Shown: piece after piece, positions 54,559-64,000 of the stretch
Position numbering within the stretch: position 1 is the first letter of the stretch
How the letters are laid out: every line of letters starts with the position of its first letter
Assembly: GCA_029261875.1 (NCBI GenBank)
Contig: JAJDAL010000014.1
Location: 1-64,000 of the forward strand
From: Deltaproteobacteria bacterium
Lineage (GTDB): Bacteria > Myxococcota_A > UBA9160 > JAJDAL01
Direction: 5' to 3'
Length of the DNA stretch: 64,000 nt
Made by a program: the position numbers and the translations under genes
The notes under the pieces: generated by a model
What the model saw: the letters and a program-made list of their open reading frames with translations, nothing else
What the model was told of the DNA's origin: nothing
Databases searched by the model: none

Positions 54559-56484
54559 TTAGCTCGCGATGGGTTCGGGGTCGGGCACCTTGTCACCCGG
54601 GAACTTCTCCCGGGTTCCACCCGCATCGGCTTCGCGCCCCGGTTCGCCATTGTCGCGCTTGGGCTCGGCGATCACCGGAACCGGCGGCAGGGGGCGACCC
54701 TCTTGAATCAACGCGAGATCCGACCCTTCGAGGGTCTCGCGTTCGAGCAGCGCTTCGGCGATCTTGTCCAACACGGAACGATGTTCCTCGAGGAGCGCTT
54801 TCGCTTCGTCGTACATCCTCTGCAATAAACTGCCGATTTCTTCGTCGACTTCTTGCGCCGTGCGCTCGCTGTAATCTTTGCGCTGCATGAAGTCCCGGCC
54901 GAGGAACACGTCGCTGTCCGCATCCCCCAAGGACATGGGACCCAGCCGCTCGCTCATGCCGTACTGACACACCATCTTGCGGGCCAGATCCGTCGCTTGC
55001 TTGAGGTCGTTGGAAGCACCGGTCGAGAATTGATCGAAGACCACCTCTTCCGCCGCGCGTCCACCCATGGCGTGCTTGATGCTGGCGATGATCTGATCGC
55101 GGGTCAGGGTGTAGCGATCCTCATCCGGCATGGTCTGGGTCACGCCGAGCGCCATTCCGCGCGGGATGATCGTCACCTTGTGAACCGGGTCCGAATCGGG
55201 CGTCAGCATCGCAACCAGGGCATGTCCGGCCTCGTGGTAGGCCGTCGTGCGCTTGTCCTCGTCGTTCATGATCATGCTGCGGCGTTCCGCACCGAGAATG
55301 ACCTTGTCTTTGGCTTGCTCGAAATCGTACTTGGCCACTTCCTGCGCATCGCGGCGCGCCGCGAGCAGTGCCGCTTCGTTGACCAGATTCTGGAGGTCGG
55401 CTCCCACGAATCCCGGCGTGCCGCGCGCGATGGTCTCGAGATCGACATCGTCCGCCAGCGGTACGCGGCGCGTGTGAACGTTCATGATCGCCAGGCGACC
55501 GCGCAAATCGGGCCGCGGCACCACGACCCGGCGATCGAATCGTCCAGGGCGCATCAAGGCGGGATCGAGCACGTCCGGGCGATTCGTCGCCGCGATCATG
55601 ATGACGCCTTCGTTGCTCTCGAATCCGTCCATCTCCACCAGCAACTGATTGAGGGTCTGTTCGCGTTCGTCGTGCCCCCCACCCAGGCCGGCACCGCGGT
55701 GGCGACCCACCGCATCGATCTCGTCGATGAAGATGATGCAGGGCGCGTTCTTCTTGCCCTGCATGAAGAGGTCGCGAACGCGCGAGGCGCCCACGCCGAC
55801 GAACATCTCCACGAAGTCCGAACCCGAGATGGAGAAGAAGGGAACGCCGGCTTCACCCGCGACGGCGCGTGCGAGCAGAGTCTTGCCGGTGCCCGGCGGT
55901 CCAACCAGCAGCACGCCTTTGGGAATCCGGCCACCCAAACGCGTAAATTTCTTGGGGTCGCGCAGGAACGCGATGATCTCTTCCAGTTCGACTTTGGACT
56001 CTTCACAACCGGCGACGTCGTCGAAGGTGACGCGCTCTTGATTCTCGTTGAGGAGTCGGGCGCGCGACTTGCCGAAGCTCATGGCCTTGCCCCCGCCGGA
56101 TTGCATCTGGCGGACGAAGAAGAACCACAGGCCAATGAAAATCAAGAATGGGAACCACCAGAACAGGAGGTTCTGCCAGAAGGGAGTTTCGCGTGCCGGG
56201 CGCGCGTCGATCGTGTCGACGGTTTCGCGCAGCTTCGCGAGCAAGTCGTCCGTGACCACGGGGACGTAGGTCATGAAGTCCCCGCCGTTGGTCTGCTCGC
56301 CGGTGATGTGGTTTTCCTCGATCGTGACGGAATCGACTTCTCCGCGATCGAGCATGGCGAGGAAATCGCTGTATTTGATTTCTTCCGGACCCGTCTGGGA
56401 CTGGCGCAATGTGGTGACCAACAGCAGGACCACCAAAAGGACCATCACCCAAAGCGCCATATTCTTATAGAACTGTTGGTTCAC
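54559..56484 (-). CDS. ftsH: ATP-dependent zinc metalloprotease FtsH
   Basis: 641 residues from GTG 56484 ([20 protein letters not shown]). Two transmembrane helices (about 8-26 and 106-124) flank a periplasmic domain. Walker A GPPGTGKT (195-202), second region of homology [17 protein letters not shown], and zinc site HEAGH in [15 protein letters not shown]. It degrades membrane and regulatory proteins. It lies 185 bases after tilS, a gap in which I see no clear promoter. Confidence 0.98.
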   Translation of the reverse strand: MNQQFYKNMALWVMVLLVVLLLVTTLRQSQTGPEEIKYSDFLAMLDRGEVDSVTIEENHITGEQTNGGDFMTYVPVVTDDLLAKLRETVDTIDARPARETPFWQNLLFWWFPFLIFIGLWFFFVRQMQSGGGKAMSFGKSRARLLNENQERVTFDDVAGCEESKVELEEIIAFLRDPKKFTRLGGRIPKGVLLVGPPGTGKTLLARAVAGEAGVPFFSISGSDFVEMFVGVGASRVRDLFMQGKKNAPCIIFIDEIDAVGRHRGAGLGGGHDEREQTLNQLLVEMDGFESNEGVIMIAATNRPDVLDPALMRPGRFDRRVVVPRPDLRGRLAIMNVHTRRVPLADDVDLETIARGTPGFVGADLQNLVNEAALLAARRDAQEVAKYDFEQAKDKVILGAERRSMIMNDEDKRTTAYHEAGHALVAMLTPDSDPVHKVTIIPRGMALGVTQTMPDEDRYTLTRDQIIASIKHAMGGRAAEEVVFDQFSTGASNDLKQATDLARKMVCQYGMSERLGPMSLGDADSDVFLGRDFMQRKDYSERTAQEVDEEIGSLLQRMYDEAKALLEEHRSVLDKIAEALLERETLEGSDLALIQEGRPLPPVPVIAEPKRDNGEPGREADAGGTREKFPGDKVPDPEPIAS

Positions 56485-56669
56485 AACCTGTCCTCACCTG
56501 GGCGCGCTGTGAGTAGACCCAGAAACGCTCGCCCTAGAAATCCCAACATCCCGACCTCAGCCCGCCTCGCATCCAACAACTTGGATCCCGAGAAGCTTGG
56601 ATGCCGACCCGCCGCTGCGGGTGCCTCCACGCGCAACTTCTGACGGAAAACCAACGAGTTCCAGCGAGA

Positions 56670-57680
56670 CTAGCACGCAGGGGCTGCGTCCACCCGAATC
56701 GGACCCAAACGACAACAAGCCCCGCTCCGAAGCAACCGGACGCCGCAGGGCAACTCCAGTTCGGCTCCGTTTCGCCCGCTGCGGAGAAACGCGTCCACGC
56801 GATCCAAATGGCGACGCGTGACTTCGCGTCCGATTCCACAGCGAATCAGCGCTCGACGCACGAGACGCCGTGCCAAGGCGGCGGGGATCGCTTCCCAGTC
56901 CTTGGTCTCGATGCGAAGGAACTCCCCGTCGTCGGTCCACAGGCGCCCCGCCTCCCGCTCCACAGCGGCTTCGATCCATTCCAGCTCCCTGCGTTGTCCT
57001 TCGGCTAATTGGGCAAGACTCCTGAGCAATTGCGGGTTGAAGGCCTGAGAGAGCCCCGGTAACCACTGTCGACGCAGCCGGTTGCGCGCATATTCGGTTC
57101 GCTCGTTCGAGGTGTCTTCCCGCCAGTCGAATCCACGCTGCTCCGCGTAGGCGAGAATCTCTGCTCGCGAGAGCGATAGGAGCGGCCGTACCAAGCGGCC
57201 GTCGGGCGATCGGCCGGGAATCCCCGCCAGCCCCTCGGGTCCGGTTCCACGCAAGATTCGCAACAAGACGGTCTCGGCCTGGTCGTCCAACGTGTGGGCG
57301 GTGGCGACCCGATCGCCTTGGGCCTCCGCCGCCATTTCTTCGAGCGCCTGGTAGCGGAGCGTCCGACAGGCCTCCTGCAAGGTGGGGCGCTCGCGACTGC
57401 TCTTGCGCAAACGCGCATCGCGAGGGTCGATGCGTCGACAGAAAACCGGGATCCCGAGGCGTTGGCCGAGGTCGACCACGAAAGCCTCGTCGGCTTCGGC
57501 TTCGTCCCCGCGCAAGCCGTGATTCACGTGGCCGATGGCGAGCTCGAGTTCGAGTTCGCGGGAACGCGCATGCAGAGCATGAACGAGACTCGTCGAATCG
57601 AGCCCTCCCGAGGCAGCCACCAATACCCTTCGCCCGGCCATCCCGAGTTCCTCGCAACGGCGCTGTAGCTCGATCTCCAT
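56670..57680 (-). CDS. tilS: tRNA(Ile)-lysidine synthase
   Basis: 336 residues. PP-loop ASGGLDSTSLVHAL (23-36), VNHGLRGDEAEADEAFV, and the tRNA-recognition core HTLDDQAETVLLRILRGTGP, EDTSNERTEYARNRLRRQWL. It converts C34 of tRNA-Ile(CAU) to lysidine. The C-terminal domain is shorter than in E. coli TilS, but the catalytic part is complete. Upstream of ftsH as in many bacteria. Confidence 0.95.
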   Translation of the reverse strand: MEIELQRRCEELGMAGRRVLVAASGGLDSTSLVHALHARSRELELELAIGHVNHGLRGDEAEADEAFVVDLGQRLGIPVFCRRIDPRDARLRKSSRERPTLQEACRTLRYQALEEMAAEAQGDRVATAHTLDDQAETVLLRILRGTGPEGLAGIPGRSPDGRLVRPLLSLSRAEILAYAEQRGFDWREDTSNERTEYARNRLRRQWLPGLSQAFNPQLLRSLAQLAEGQRRELEWIEAAVEREAGRLWTDDGEFLRIETKDWEAIPAALARRLVRRALIRCGIGREVTRRHLDRVDAFLRSGRNGAELELPCGVRLLRSGACCRLGPIRVDAAPAC

Positions 57681-57716
57681 CGCGCGAGTGTAGGGAACGG
57701 CGCTTGGAGTAGCGCG

Positions 57717-59387
57717 CTAGCCCCCGGCGCTGACGTTCGTCCCGCGATCCAGCATCAGACGTTCAGCCACATCCCGATCGCGGGAATCGCCATCCGCCAA
57801 TCGGGAGAAAATGCGTCGAAGACCGATCCCATAGACAGCAGCGAAAATGGCCAACAGCCCGACGTGGACGCCGGGCGAGACCGCGTACGGGAAGAGCCAC
57901 GGAACCCGGGGGCCCTGACGCATCAGCAATTCGCTCAATCCCCGCCAGGGATTCTGAAGCATCACATGATCGAAATTCGCCTGGGCGATCATGTTCGGAT
58001 GGAACATGGCCGCGAGAACGCACAGGTAGGCGGAGACGGCCGCCACCGCGGCGAGGACGCGGAGCCGTGCCGCTCCGGTGCTGAACTCGCGCAACCCCAG
58101 CAGGAGTCCCGGGACCGCGAGCAGCAAATAGCGCGGACCAAAATGCGACGGCGTGCTGCTCCAGCTGAACTCGTGGCGAATCGTGGCGTTGTAGAGCAAC
58201 AACGCGCCCAAGATCGCGAGCGCCGCCCCCGAAAGCGCGTCGCGGCGCTTGGAACCCAGGCGCTCGACGTGTCCTACGAACCCCAATGCGAGCAGCGGAC
58301 AAAGGCTAAACAAACCCTTGAAGGGTCCCACCAGGAGCCGCAGTGCCGTTTCCGGGTTGGGGAATCCAAAGGAATGCTCGAAGGGCGGCCCCATCAGCGC
58401 CTCGGCGGGTCGCATGACCTCGCCCTGGTAGAGGAACTCGATGTCGGACCAAACCCGGAAGTGGTACGGCGTCGCCAGCCAATCGCCGAGCAACCACTGG
58501 TGGAACCCCGCGAGCGCCAGCAAGACCGGAGCCCCACCGAGCGCCAGAGCCCCGGCGCTCTGCAGGGAATCGCGACGCAGCGCCAAAAAGCCCGCGAGGA
58601 TCGCGGCCGGCAGGGCCGCGGAATAGTCGATCGCGACCGCCATACCGAAACCGAAACCGCAGACCGTCAAGCGGCCCGCATTCCCGCCGCGTCGCAACAC
58701 CCAGAGCACGGGCCCCCACAGGCACACCAACGCCAGCAGCTGCCTCGAATAGACCCCCGAATACGGCAACACGAAAGAGCCGAACTGCGCGGCCAGGGTC
58801 ACGCCGAGCGCGACGCGCGGCTCCACCTCCCAGTGTCGCAGCAAGCGGAAGAACAGCACCAGGAAGACCGCGGCGAGCGGCGCCGTCAGCAGGGGGACGA
58901 GCGCAAGTTGGAGATAGTAGACGGCCTTCGAAATGCGGCGCGGCGGTTGGTACGCCATCCCCGGCATCAACTGCGGCACTTCGAAGCGATCCGGGATCTG
59001 TGCGATCAGCGGACTCAAGATCGCGTAGGCGGGAACCGCCAGCAGCGATGCGCCCGGGGGCAGGCCCGAATAATAGTGCCCGCCGATGCGCGCCAGATCC
59101 GCCGCCGAATCGGGCCGCAGCTCGAGACTCCCGTGATCCACGATCGCGACCGCGCTGCCCAGAATCGCGTCGGACATGACCGTGCCCACCGGGTTGGCGA
59201 CGAAGATCGCGGGCGCGAGAAACAACGCGAAGATCGGCCCCAGGAGCGATTCATGGCTCCGACGCCTCTCGCCCGGTGTGGTGGGTCTGCGGTGTTCCAA
59301 GCGTGCCTTTCGTGAATAGAACCGGCGCCAGATGGAGAGCAAACTCCATGCCGCCACTTCCCCTCCAGGAGCCGGCACCCTCGGCAA
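57717..59387 (-). CDS. polytopic membrane protein, glycosyltransferase family 39-like
   Basis: 556 residues from TTG 59387; GTG 59357 or TTG 59342 are alternatives and no start has a good ribosome binding site. About 11 hydrophobic segments. The periplasmic-loop motif IGGHYYSGLPPGASLLAVPA and later HFGPRYLLLAVPGLLLGL are typical of polyprenyl-phosphate-sugar mannosyltransferase-like membrane proteins, but the acidic residues expected near the first loop are not clear. The substrate is unknown. The C-terminal 35 residues are charged. It lies 36 bases before tilS and is divergent from the radical SAM gene. Confidence 0.72.
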   Translation of the reverse strand: MPRVPAPGGEVAAWSLLSIWRRFYSRKARLEHRRPTTPGERRRSHESLLGPIFALFLAPAIFVANPVGTVMSDAILGSAVAIVDHGSLELRPDSAADLARIGGHYYSGLPPGASLLAVPAYAILSPLIAQIPDRFEVPQLMPGMAYQPPRRISKAVYYLQLALVPLLTAPLAAVFLVLFFRLLRHWEVEPRVALGVTLAAQFGSFVLPYSGVYSRQLLALVCLWGPVLWVLRRGGNAGRLTVCGFGFGMAVAIDYSAALPAAILAGFLALRRDSLQSAGALALGGAPVLLALAGFHQWLLGDWLATPYHFRVWSDIEFLYQGEVMRPAEALMGPPFEHSFGFPNPETALRLLVGPFKGLFSLCPLLALGFVGHVERLGSKRRDALSGAALAILGALLLYNATIRHEFSWSSTPSHFGPRYLLLAVPGLLLGLREFSTGAARLRVLAAVAAVSAYLCVLAAMFHPNMIAQANFDHVMLQNPWRGLSELLMRQGPRVPWLFPYAVSPGVHVGLLAIFAAVYGIGLRRIFSRLADGDSRDRDVAERLMLDRGTNVSAGG

Positions 59388-59474
59388 CCCGTTCCACTCT
59401 GCAACCCCCGCTTCCGGGGGCGTTCAGATTGAACCCGTCAAGCGGATTTCCCGTTGCTCCGATTGCGGCCAGAG

Positions 59475-60908
59475 ATGCCGACCGCCATCTCGAAATCGAA
59501 ACCCCCGCTCCGAATCGCGCTGATCCACAGCGACCGACCGGCGGGCGCGCGAAACCTCAACAAAGACTTGAACGGTGGACTCGGAACGGCCGATCGGTTT
59601 TCGGCCGGTTTCGCTGGGCGCGCCCTCGGTCGCTTGAAGCAGCGCTATGTGAACGGCCCCGTGGCCGCCATCGCCTACGCCCAGGCGAGCCTCCGCCAAC
59701 GCGGGCACCGTGTCGCGTATTTCGACAATGCGCTTCCCGACCAGGCCTTCGACCTCGCGCTGCTTCGGGGATCGATCGTCGACGTCGCACGCGAGAACCA
59801 AATCGCGCGCGAACTCAAGAGCCGCTTTCCCGGTATGCGGGTCGGGATTTTCGGCCCCTTTCCGGGACAGGAACCCGATAGCTACCCCGAGGCCGACTTC
59901 GTGGTGCGCGGCGAAATCGAAGCGCTCTGCCTCCACTCCGATTTGCATTCCCTACGCGATGCGAGCGGCCTGCTGGATTGTGGCGTCCTGGCCGACCTCG
60001 ACGCGCTACCGACACCCGACTACAGCGGGTTTCCCATCGATCGCTATCGCTACGCGCCCATGCTTCCCGCGGCGCCCTTTCTGCCCCTGATCGCAAGCCA
60101 GGGATGCCCGTATTCCTGCGGCTACTACTGCACGTACGGCGCGTTTCAGGGGACACGGGTCCGCCAGCGATCCGCGGCCCTCGTCTTCGAGGACATGCTC
60201 CGGCTGCGCAACCGCTACGGCGTGCGTTCGATTCAGTTTCGGGATCCGGTGTTTGGTCTGAACCGCAGCTTCGTCGAGGAGCTGTGCCGCCTGCTGACGG
60301 ATCGCCCACTGGGGATCGAATGGGGAATCGAAACCCGCAGCGATCAACTCGATCGGCAACGCCTGATCGACCTTCAGCGCGCGGGACTGCGTTCCATCAA
60401 CATCGGCATCGAGACGCCCGATGCCGAAAGAGCGCGTCAACACCATCGCCGCACCTCCGAGGACGACCCGCCGCACGCGCTGATCGCGGACGCCAAGCGC
60501 CTCGGACTCCGGGTCAACGCGTTCTTCGTCCTCGCCTTCGACGGAGACGATGTCGAGAGCCTGCGCCGCACGGTCTCCCACGCACTGCACCTGAACCCCT
60601 CCGCCGCGCGATTTTCCGTCATGACGCCGTATCCCGGCACGGCGTATTACCGGGAACTCGAACGGGCCGGGCGCCTGACTCCGCTGCCCTGGGAGCACTA
60701 CACCCAGACGCAGCTCGTGCAGCAGCACGCGACGCTCGGGGCGCAAGAGGTCGAACGCGCGCTGTTGAACGCGTATCTGCGCTTCTATGGACGCCCGCGC
60801 TATATCGCCCAGACCCTCGCTCACTTGCTCGGTGCCTGGTGGAACCGCTCCAAGGCCCCGGAACCCGCCGATCCCGCCCAACCGGCCGCCGCCCAACCGC
60901 TCGCCTGA
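59475..60908 (+). CDS. B12-binding-type radical SAM protein with CX3CX3C cluster motif
   Basis: 477 residues from ATG 59475; a TTG seven codons earlier is possible. An N-terminal B12-binding-like Rossmann fold (1-185: GPVAAIAYAQASLRQRGHRV, ADFVVRGEIEALC) precedes a radical SAM barrel (LPLIASQGCPYSCGYYC, with Cys211, Cys215, Cys219). The spacing is CX3CX3C, one residue longer than the canonical CX3CX2C. GIEWGIETRSDQLDRQRLID, SINIGIETPD and RFSVMTPYPGTAYYRELE are standard later barrel features. The reaction is unknown. It is divergent from the membrane protein gene and may serve cell-surface lipid or glycan modification (inference). Confidence 0.85.
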   Translation: MPTAISKSKPPLRIALIHSDRPAGARNLNKDLNGGLGTADRFSAGFAGRALGRLKQRYVNGPVAAIAYAQASLRQRGHRVAYFDNALPDQAFDLALLRGSIVDVARENQIARELKSRFPGMRVGIFGPFPGQEPDSYPEADFVVRGEIEALCLHSDLHSLRDASGLLDCGVLADLDALPTPDYSGFPIDRYRYAPMLPAAPFLPLIASQGCPYSCGYYCTYGAFQGTRVRQRSAALVFEDMLRLRNRYGVRSIQFRDPVFGLNRSFVEELCRLLTDRPLGIEWGIETRSDQLDRQRLIDLQRAGLRSINIGIETPDAERARQHHRRTSEDDPPHALIADAKRLGLRVNAFFVLAFDGDDVESLRRTVSHALHLNPSAARFSVMTPYPGTAYYRELERAGRLTPLPWEHYTQTQLVQQHATLGAQEVERALLNAYLRFYGRPRYIAQTLAHLLGAWWNRSKAPEPADPAQPAAAQPLA

Positions 60909-61027
60909 AATCCCCACACTTCCCTGGGCTTTAGCGCCAATCTCTCGGGCGGAACCTGAAGAAGCTTCCGCATCGCCATCGGGGGCGATTAAACTGTCCC
61001 GGCGGAGACTCAGCTCCGGGAGGAACC

Positions 61028-62416
61028 ATGTCCGATTCCATTGCCTACAACGACGCGATCCTTGCCCTCGACCGTGCCCACGTCCTGCATCCGATTACCG
61101 AATTCGCCAAGCACGAAGCTGGCGCGGACCGGTTGTTCGTCGGGGGCAAAGGCTTGGAGCTTCAGCTTGCGGACGGTCGCAGTGTGATCGATGGCTTCTC
61201 CGGTTTGTTCAACATCAACGTCGGTCACGGGCGCCAGGAGATCGGCGACGCGGTGGCGGAGCAGATGCGCAAACTCGCCTACTACCCTTCTTTCTGGGGT
61301 TTCGCGAACGAACCCGCGGCGCTGCTCGCCGAACGCTTGGTGGGCTTGCTCCCGAGCGACCGCAGCCTCAAACACGTGCTGTTCACGACCAGCGGAAGTG
61401 AAACCAACGAGGCCAACTTCCGCATGGCCAAGGCCTACCACGCCGTACGCGGCCACTTGAACAAGACCAAGATCATTTCACGGCGTTGGGCGTTCCACGG
61501 CGCCACCCGCGCTGCCGTCGGGGCCACGGGGATCGACGCCTACCACGCCTTGATCGACCGCGACCCCAGTCACATCCACGTCGCCCCGCCCTATTGCTAC
61601 CGCTGCGAGTTCGGCAAGACCCATCCGGGCTGCGGACTGCCCTGCGCCGAAGATCTCGAGCGAACCCTCGCGCGAGAAGGCCCCGACACCGTCGCCGCCT
61701 TCGTGGTCGAACCCGTCATGGGGACGGGCGGAATCGTGGTTCCGCCGCCGGACTACTTCGCGGCCATCGCCGACATCTGCCGCCGCAACGACGTTCTCTT
61801 GATCCTCGACGAAGTCATTACCGGCTTCGGACGCACCGGTCGCTGGTTCGGCATGGAGCACTGGGACGTCAAGCCGGATCTCGTTTCCCTCGCCAAGGGA
61901 ATCTCCTCGGGCTACCTGCCGCTCGGCGCGGCGGTGATCTCCGACGAGGTCTACGAAACGCTGCGAGACAAGACCCCCAAGGGCCTGCCCTTCATGTTCG
62001 GACTCACCTACAACAACCACCCCGCCTGCTGCGCGGCCGGACTCGCGAACCTCGACATCATCGAGAACGAAAACCTGGTCGACAACGCGCGCGAGGTCGG
62101 CCGCTATCTGCTGGACCAACTGCGCGAGAAGTTCGGCGACTCCCCCATCGTGGGCGAAATCCGCGGAATCGGCATGCTGGCCGCATTGGAGATCGTGCGC
62201 GACCGGGAGGCCAAGACGCCTTTTCCCAATCTGGCCGACCCCGCTTGGATCGCCGCCCGCGCGTTCGATCGGGGACTCATCGCGCGCGCCCTGTTCCAAT
62301 GTGTCGGCCTCGCGCCGCCCTTGTGCGCGACCACCGGCGACATCGATCGCATCGTCGCCACGCTGGAAGACATCTGGCCCGAAGCCGAACAACGCTTCCT
62401 CTCCGAGGCCGCCTAG
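61028..62416 (+). CDS. class III pyridoxal-phosphate aminotransferase
   Basis: 462 residues with GGGAGGA five bases before ATG. Fold type I: SGSETNEANFRMAKAYHAVR (PLP phosphate loop), LDEVITGFGRTGRWFGMEHW with the ring-binding Asp261, and Lys290 in VSLAKGISSGYLPLGA. It has a Cys-rich insert PPYCYRCEFGKTHPGCGLPC seen in several omega-amine/putrescine/taurine-type transaminases. The amine donor cannot be fixed. A ParB-domain gene follows after three bases. Confidence 0.92.
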   Translation: MSDSIAYNDAILALDRAHVLHPITEFAKHEAGADRLFVGGKGLELQLADGRSVIDGFSGLFNINVGHGRQEIGDAVAEQMRKLAYYPSFWGFANEPAALLAERLVGLLPSDRSLKHVLFTTSGSETNEANFRMAKAYHAVRGHLNKTKIISRRWAFHGATRAAVGATGIDAYHALIDRDPSHIHVAPPYCYRCEFGKTHPGCGLPCAEDLERTLAREGPDTVAAFVVEPVMGTGGIVVPPPDYFAAIADICRRNDVLLILDEVITGFGRTGRWFGMEHWDVKPDLVSLAKGISSGYLPLGAAVISDEVYETLRDKTPKGLPFMFGLTYNNHPACCAAGLANLDIIENENLVDNAREVGRYLLDQLREKFGDSPIVGEIRGIGMLAALEIVRDREAKTPFPNLADPAWIAARAFDRGLIARALFQCVGLAPPLCATTGDIDRIVATLEDIWPEAEQRFLSEAA

Positions 62417-62419
62417 ACG

Positions 62420-63388
62420 ATGGCGGCTCGCCGCACCCGGCGAAAAAAAGCAGAGCCCGCGTCGGTTGGCCTGGAAGTCGACGACGTCGCCGTGGGAAGT
62501 GCCCACGTCCTCGACGATCTCGAAGCGCTCGTGACGCAAGCCGGCGGAAACTGCCTGGCGCGTTACCGCGACCCGCTCGGCGGATCGCCCCTGGCCCTGG
62601 CCGCGCTTCCGCTCGAAACCGTTGCGCCGACACCGTTCCAACGCGATCTATCCGAACCCCACGTAAAACGCCTGGGCGATGTGATCGGTCGCGTGGGAAT
62701 CTTCCTCGATCCCGTGATCGCGGTCCCCATGCCCGAAGGCGCCATCGACGCAAAGACCCCCGCGCGCTTCTGGACCCCCAACGGCTACCACCGCCTGAGC
62801 GCCCTTCAACAGCTTGGCGCGAAGACCCTCGTCGCACTGCTCTCGCCGGACCCCGCCCTCGCCTACCGCATCCTTGCCCTGAATACCGAGAAGGCGCACA
62901 ACCTACGCGAACGCTCCCTCGAAGCGGCCCGCATGGCGCGCGGACTGTCGGAGACGGATCCCCACCGGCCCGAAAGCGAGTACGCGCTCGAACTCGAGGA
63001 CGGTTCTCTCGTCACCCTGGGTTTCGCCTACGAGAAGCGCCCCCGCTTCGCGGGTGGAGCCTACGCGCCGGCCTTGAAGGCGAGCGATGGTTTTCTCGAA
63101 GTCGGTATCCAGGCGGCGCTCGACGCGCGCGAGAAACGGGCAGACCGCCTATTGGCGATCGATCTGCGGGTTGCGGAAATCGTGAAGGAACTGAAGGAAC
63201 GCGGCTTCGAAAGCCCCTACATCAAGAACTTCGTGGTCGCGCGGCTCCGGCCTTTCCGCCCTCGAGGCAAGCCGGCACCGGAACCCGAGGCACTGCTCGA
63301 CCACATGGAAAAAGCCGCTCTGGGCTTCAATCTCGACAAGATCAAGGCGGACCAGGTGGCGAAAGCCGGCGGCAGTTCCGAGGATTGA
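62420..63388 (+). CDS. stand-alone ParB N-terminal-domain protein
   Basis: 322 residues. After a basic 10-residue start, a ParB-like fold is seen: LETVAPTPFQRDLSEPHVKR LGDVI-type core and the nucleotide-site motif GYHRLSALQQLG (122-133), equivalent to the GERRxRA/ENGHRR motif of the ParB/Srx superfamily. No helix-turn-helix DNA-binding domain and no ParA neighbour are seen. The C-terminal half (LVTLGFAYEKRPRFAGGAYA, KELKERGFESPYIKNFVVAR) is unassigned. Co-transcribed with the aminotransferase (three-base gap). The function is unknown; a CTP/ATP-dependent enzyme or kinase is possible. Confidence 0.78.
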   Translation: MAARRTRRKKAEPASVGLEVDDVAVGSAHVLDDLEALVTQAGGNCLARYRDPLGGSPLALAALPLETVAPTPFQRDLSEPHVKRLGDVIGRVGIFLDPVIAVPMPEGAIDAKTPARFWTPNGYHRLSALQQLGAKTLVALLSPDPALAYRILALNTEKAHNLRERSLEAARMARGLSETDPHRPESEYALELEDGSLVTLGFAYEKRPRFAGGAYAPALKASDGFLEVGIQAALDAREKRADRLLAIDLRVAEIVKELKERGFESPYIKNFVVARLRPFRPRGKPAPEPEALLDHMEKAALGFNLDKIKADQVAKAGGSSED

Positions 63389-63406
63389 TCCGATAAAATC
63401 GATGCG

Positions 63407-64000
63407 TCAGCGGACCGCCGACGCATCTCCGATCAAGACGCGCGACCCGTCTTCCTTTTCGACCCAAACGTCACAAAAGACCCGCAGCTGCGTTCCCTCC
63501 GGGCGTTCTTCGCGCACCTTGGCGTAGGCGGTCACGGTTTCATCGACCCACAATACGTTGGTGAGCTTCACCGACATTTTCCCGCCTGCAAGCCAGCCCA
63601 TTCCGAAATGGTCTTGCATCACCTGGGAGATGAAGCACGTCGTCATCATCCCCTGCACGACGATGGTCGGGAATCCGAGCTTCGCCGCCTGCTCGCGGTC
63701 CGTGTGGTAGTTCTTGCCGGGCCCGGAGAACATCCAGCAGCGGCGATCGTCGATGACCTTGCGCACCGGGGCGAGGTCCTCTCCGGTTGCGGTGGGAAAC
63801 GGCGGTCGCGGTGTTTTCTTCTCGGCGGTGGACTGATCGACCACGAAACCTTCACCGGGTTGCGTCGTCGCGGGTAGAAACGACTGGTGGGTGCGGCCGC
63901 GCACGCGGAGCACACCGGACTGCGCATCCATGACGTCGGTCTCATTGACCACGTAATCTCGACCGCGCTTGCTGTATCGCTCGATGATGGTCGAGCGGGT
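63407..64000 (-). CDS. MaoC-like / FAS1-type dehydratase domain protein, 5' truncated by window edge
   Basis: The reading frame is open to the last base of the window, and its upstream codons (ERYSKRGRDYVVNETDV) look like genuine family sequence, so the start is outside. What is seen is 197 residues: the end of an N-terminal half (VRGRTHQSFLPATTQPGEGF) and a hot-dog domain (HTDREQAAKLGFPTIVVQGM, MTTCFISQVMQDHFGMGWLA, VKLTNVLWVDETVTAYAKVR). The HTD..A..GF..IV.QG pattern is the MaoC hydratase signature. Probably hydrates an enoyl-CoA. Convergent with the ParB-domain gene. Confidence 0.85.
   Translation of the reverse strand, partial: TRSTIIERYSKRGRDYVVNETDVMDAQSGVLRVRGRTHQSFLPATTQPGEGFVVDQSTAEKKTPRPPFPTATGEDLAPVRKVIDDRRCWMFSGPGKNYHTDREQAAKLGFPTIVVQGMMTTCFISQVMQDHFGMGWLAGGKMSVKLTNVLWVDETVTAYAKVREERPEGTQLRVFCDVWVEKEDGSRVLIGDASAVR

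Noticed and set aside
62420..63388. Chromosome or plasmid partition system
   Set aside because: No ParA partner, no parS-like repeats nearby and no helix-turn-helix domain visible in the protein.

Overview
The window is high-GC bacterial chromosome, densely packed and almost all on the minus strand, with many 4-base stop/start overlaps. I see no transposase, integrase, CRISPR array or rRNA. The gene order points to a deltaproteobacterial-type lineage (Myxococcota or Desulfobacterota sensu lato): thrS-infC-rpmI-rplT-pheS-pheT-ihfA-merR, tilS-ftsH-folP-cdaA-ybbR-glmM-nnr-tsaE-lysC, and iscS-mnmA-rnc-era. The assignment is an inference from synteny and protein style, not from a marker gene.

Layout. 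1-352: an 82-bp tandem repeat array abutting the 3' CCA end of a tRNA-Pro(GGG). 382-4083 (minus): an uncharacterised envelope operon with a secreted repeat-containing protein, a VWA lipoprotein and an ExeA-like AAA+ membrane protein with a PEGA-like tail. 4171-5779 (plus): three overlapping or closely spaced genes of unknown role. 5810-13419 (minus): translation operon plus IHF, a MerR-type regulator and tRNA-Val(GAC). 13443-20873: secreted protein, dnaE, guaA and guaB, the last with a good sigma70-type promoter. 20876-25597: two regulatory proteins with receiver domains (one receiver and the GGDEF domain degenerate) and miaB. 25598-25948: the only gene-free stretch over 300 bases outside the left end. 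It holds a convincing promoter, a structured segment and an intrinsic terminator on the plus strand, i.e. a candidate small RNA gene. 25949-29682: VWA (CoxE-like) and MoxR ATPase, then ribBA.

29847-41414 (minus): an acyl-CoA catabolic block with thiolase, 3-hydroxyacyl-CoA dehydrogenase, HMG-CoA lyase, acyl-CoA carboxyltransferase, a MerR regulator, IcmF, methylmalonyl-CoA mutase and MeaB. Together they suit degradation of branched-chain amino acids and odd or branched acyl-CoAs through propionyl-CoA to succinyl-CoA. A perfect 20-bp palindrome lies just before the MerR gene. 41579-45408: era, rnc, mnmA and iscS behind a promoter with an inverted repeat. 45486-57680: YihY family protein, HhH protein, lysC, tsaE, nnr, glmM, ybbR, cdaA (c-di-AMP synthesis), folP, ftsH and tilS. 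57717-64000: a polytopic membrane protein, a divergent B12-type radical SAM protein, a class III aminotransferase, a stand-alone ParB-domain protein and an edge-truncated MaoC-like hydratase.

Most of the window is housekeeping. The best candidates for something undescribed are the small RNA locus at 25716-25903, the AAA+/VWA envelope operon, the degenerate receiver/GGDEF pair and the ParB-domain protein.
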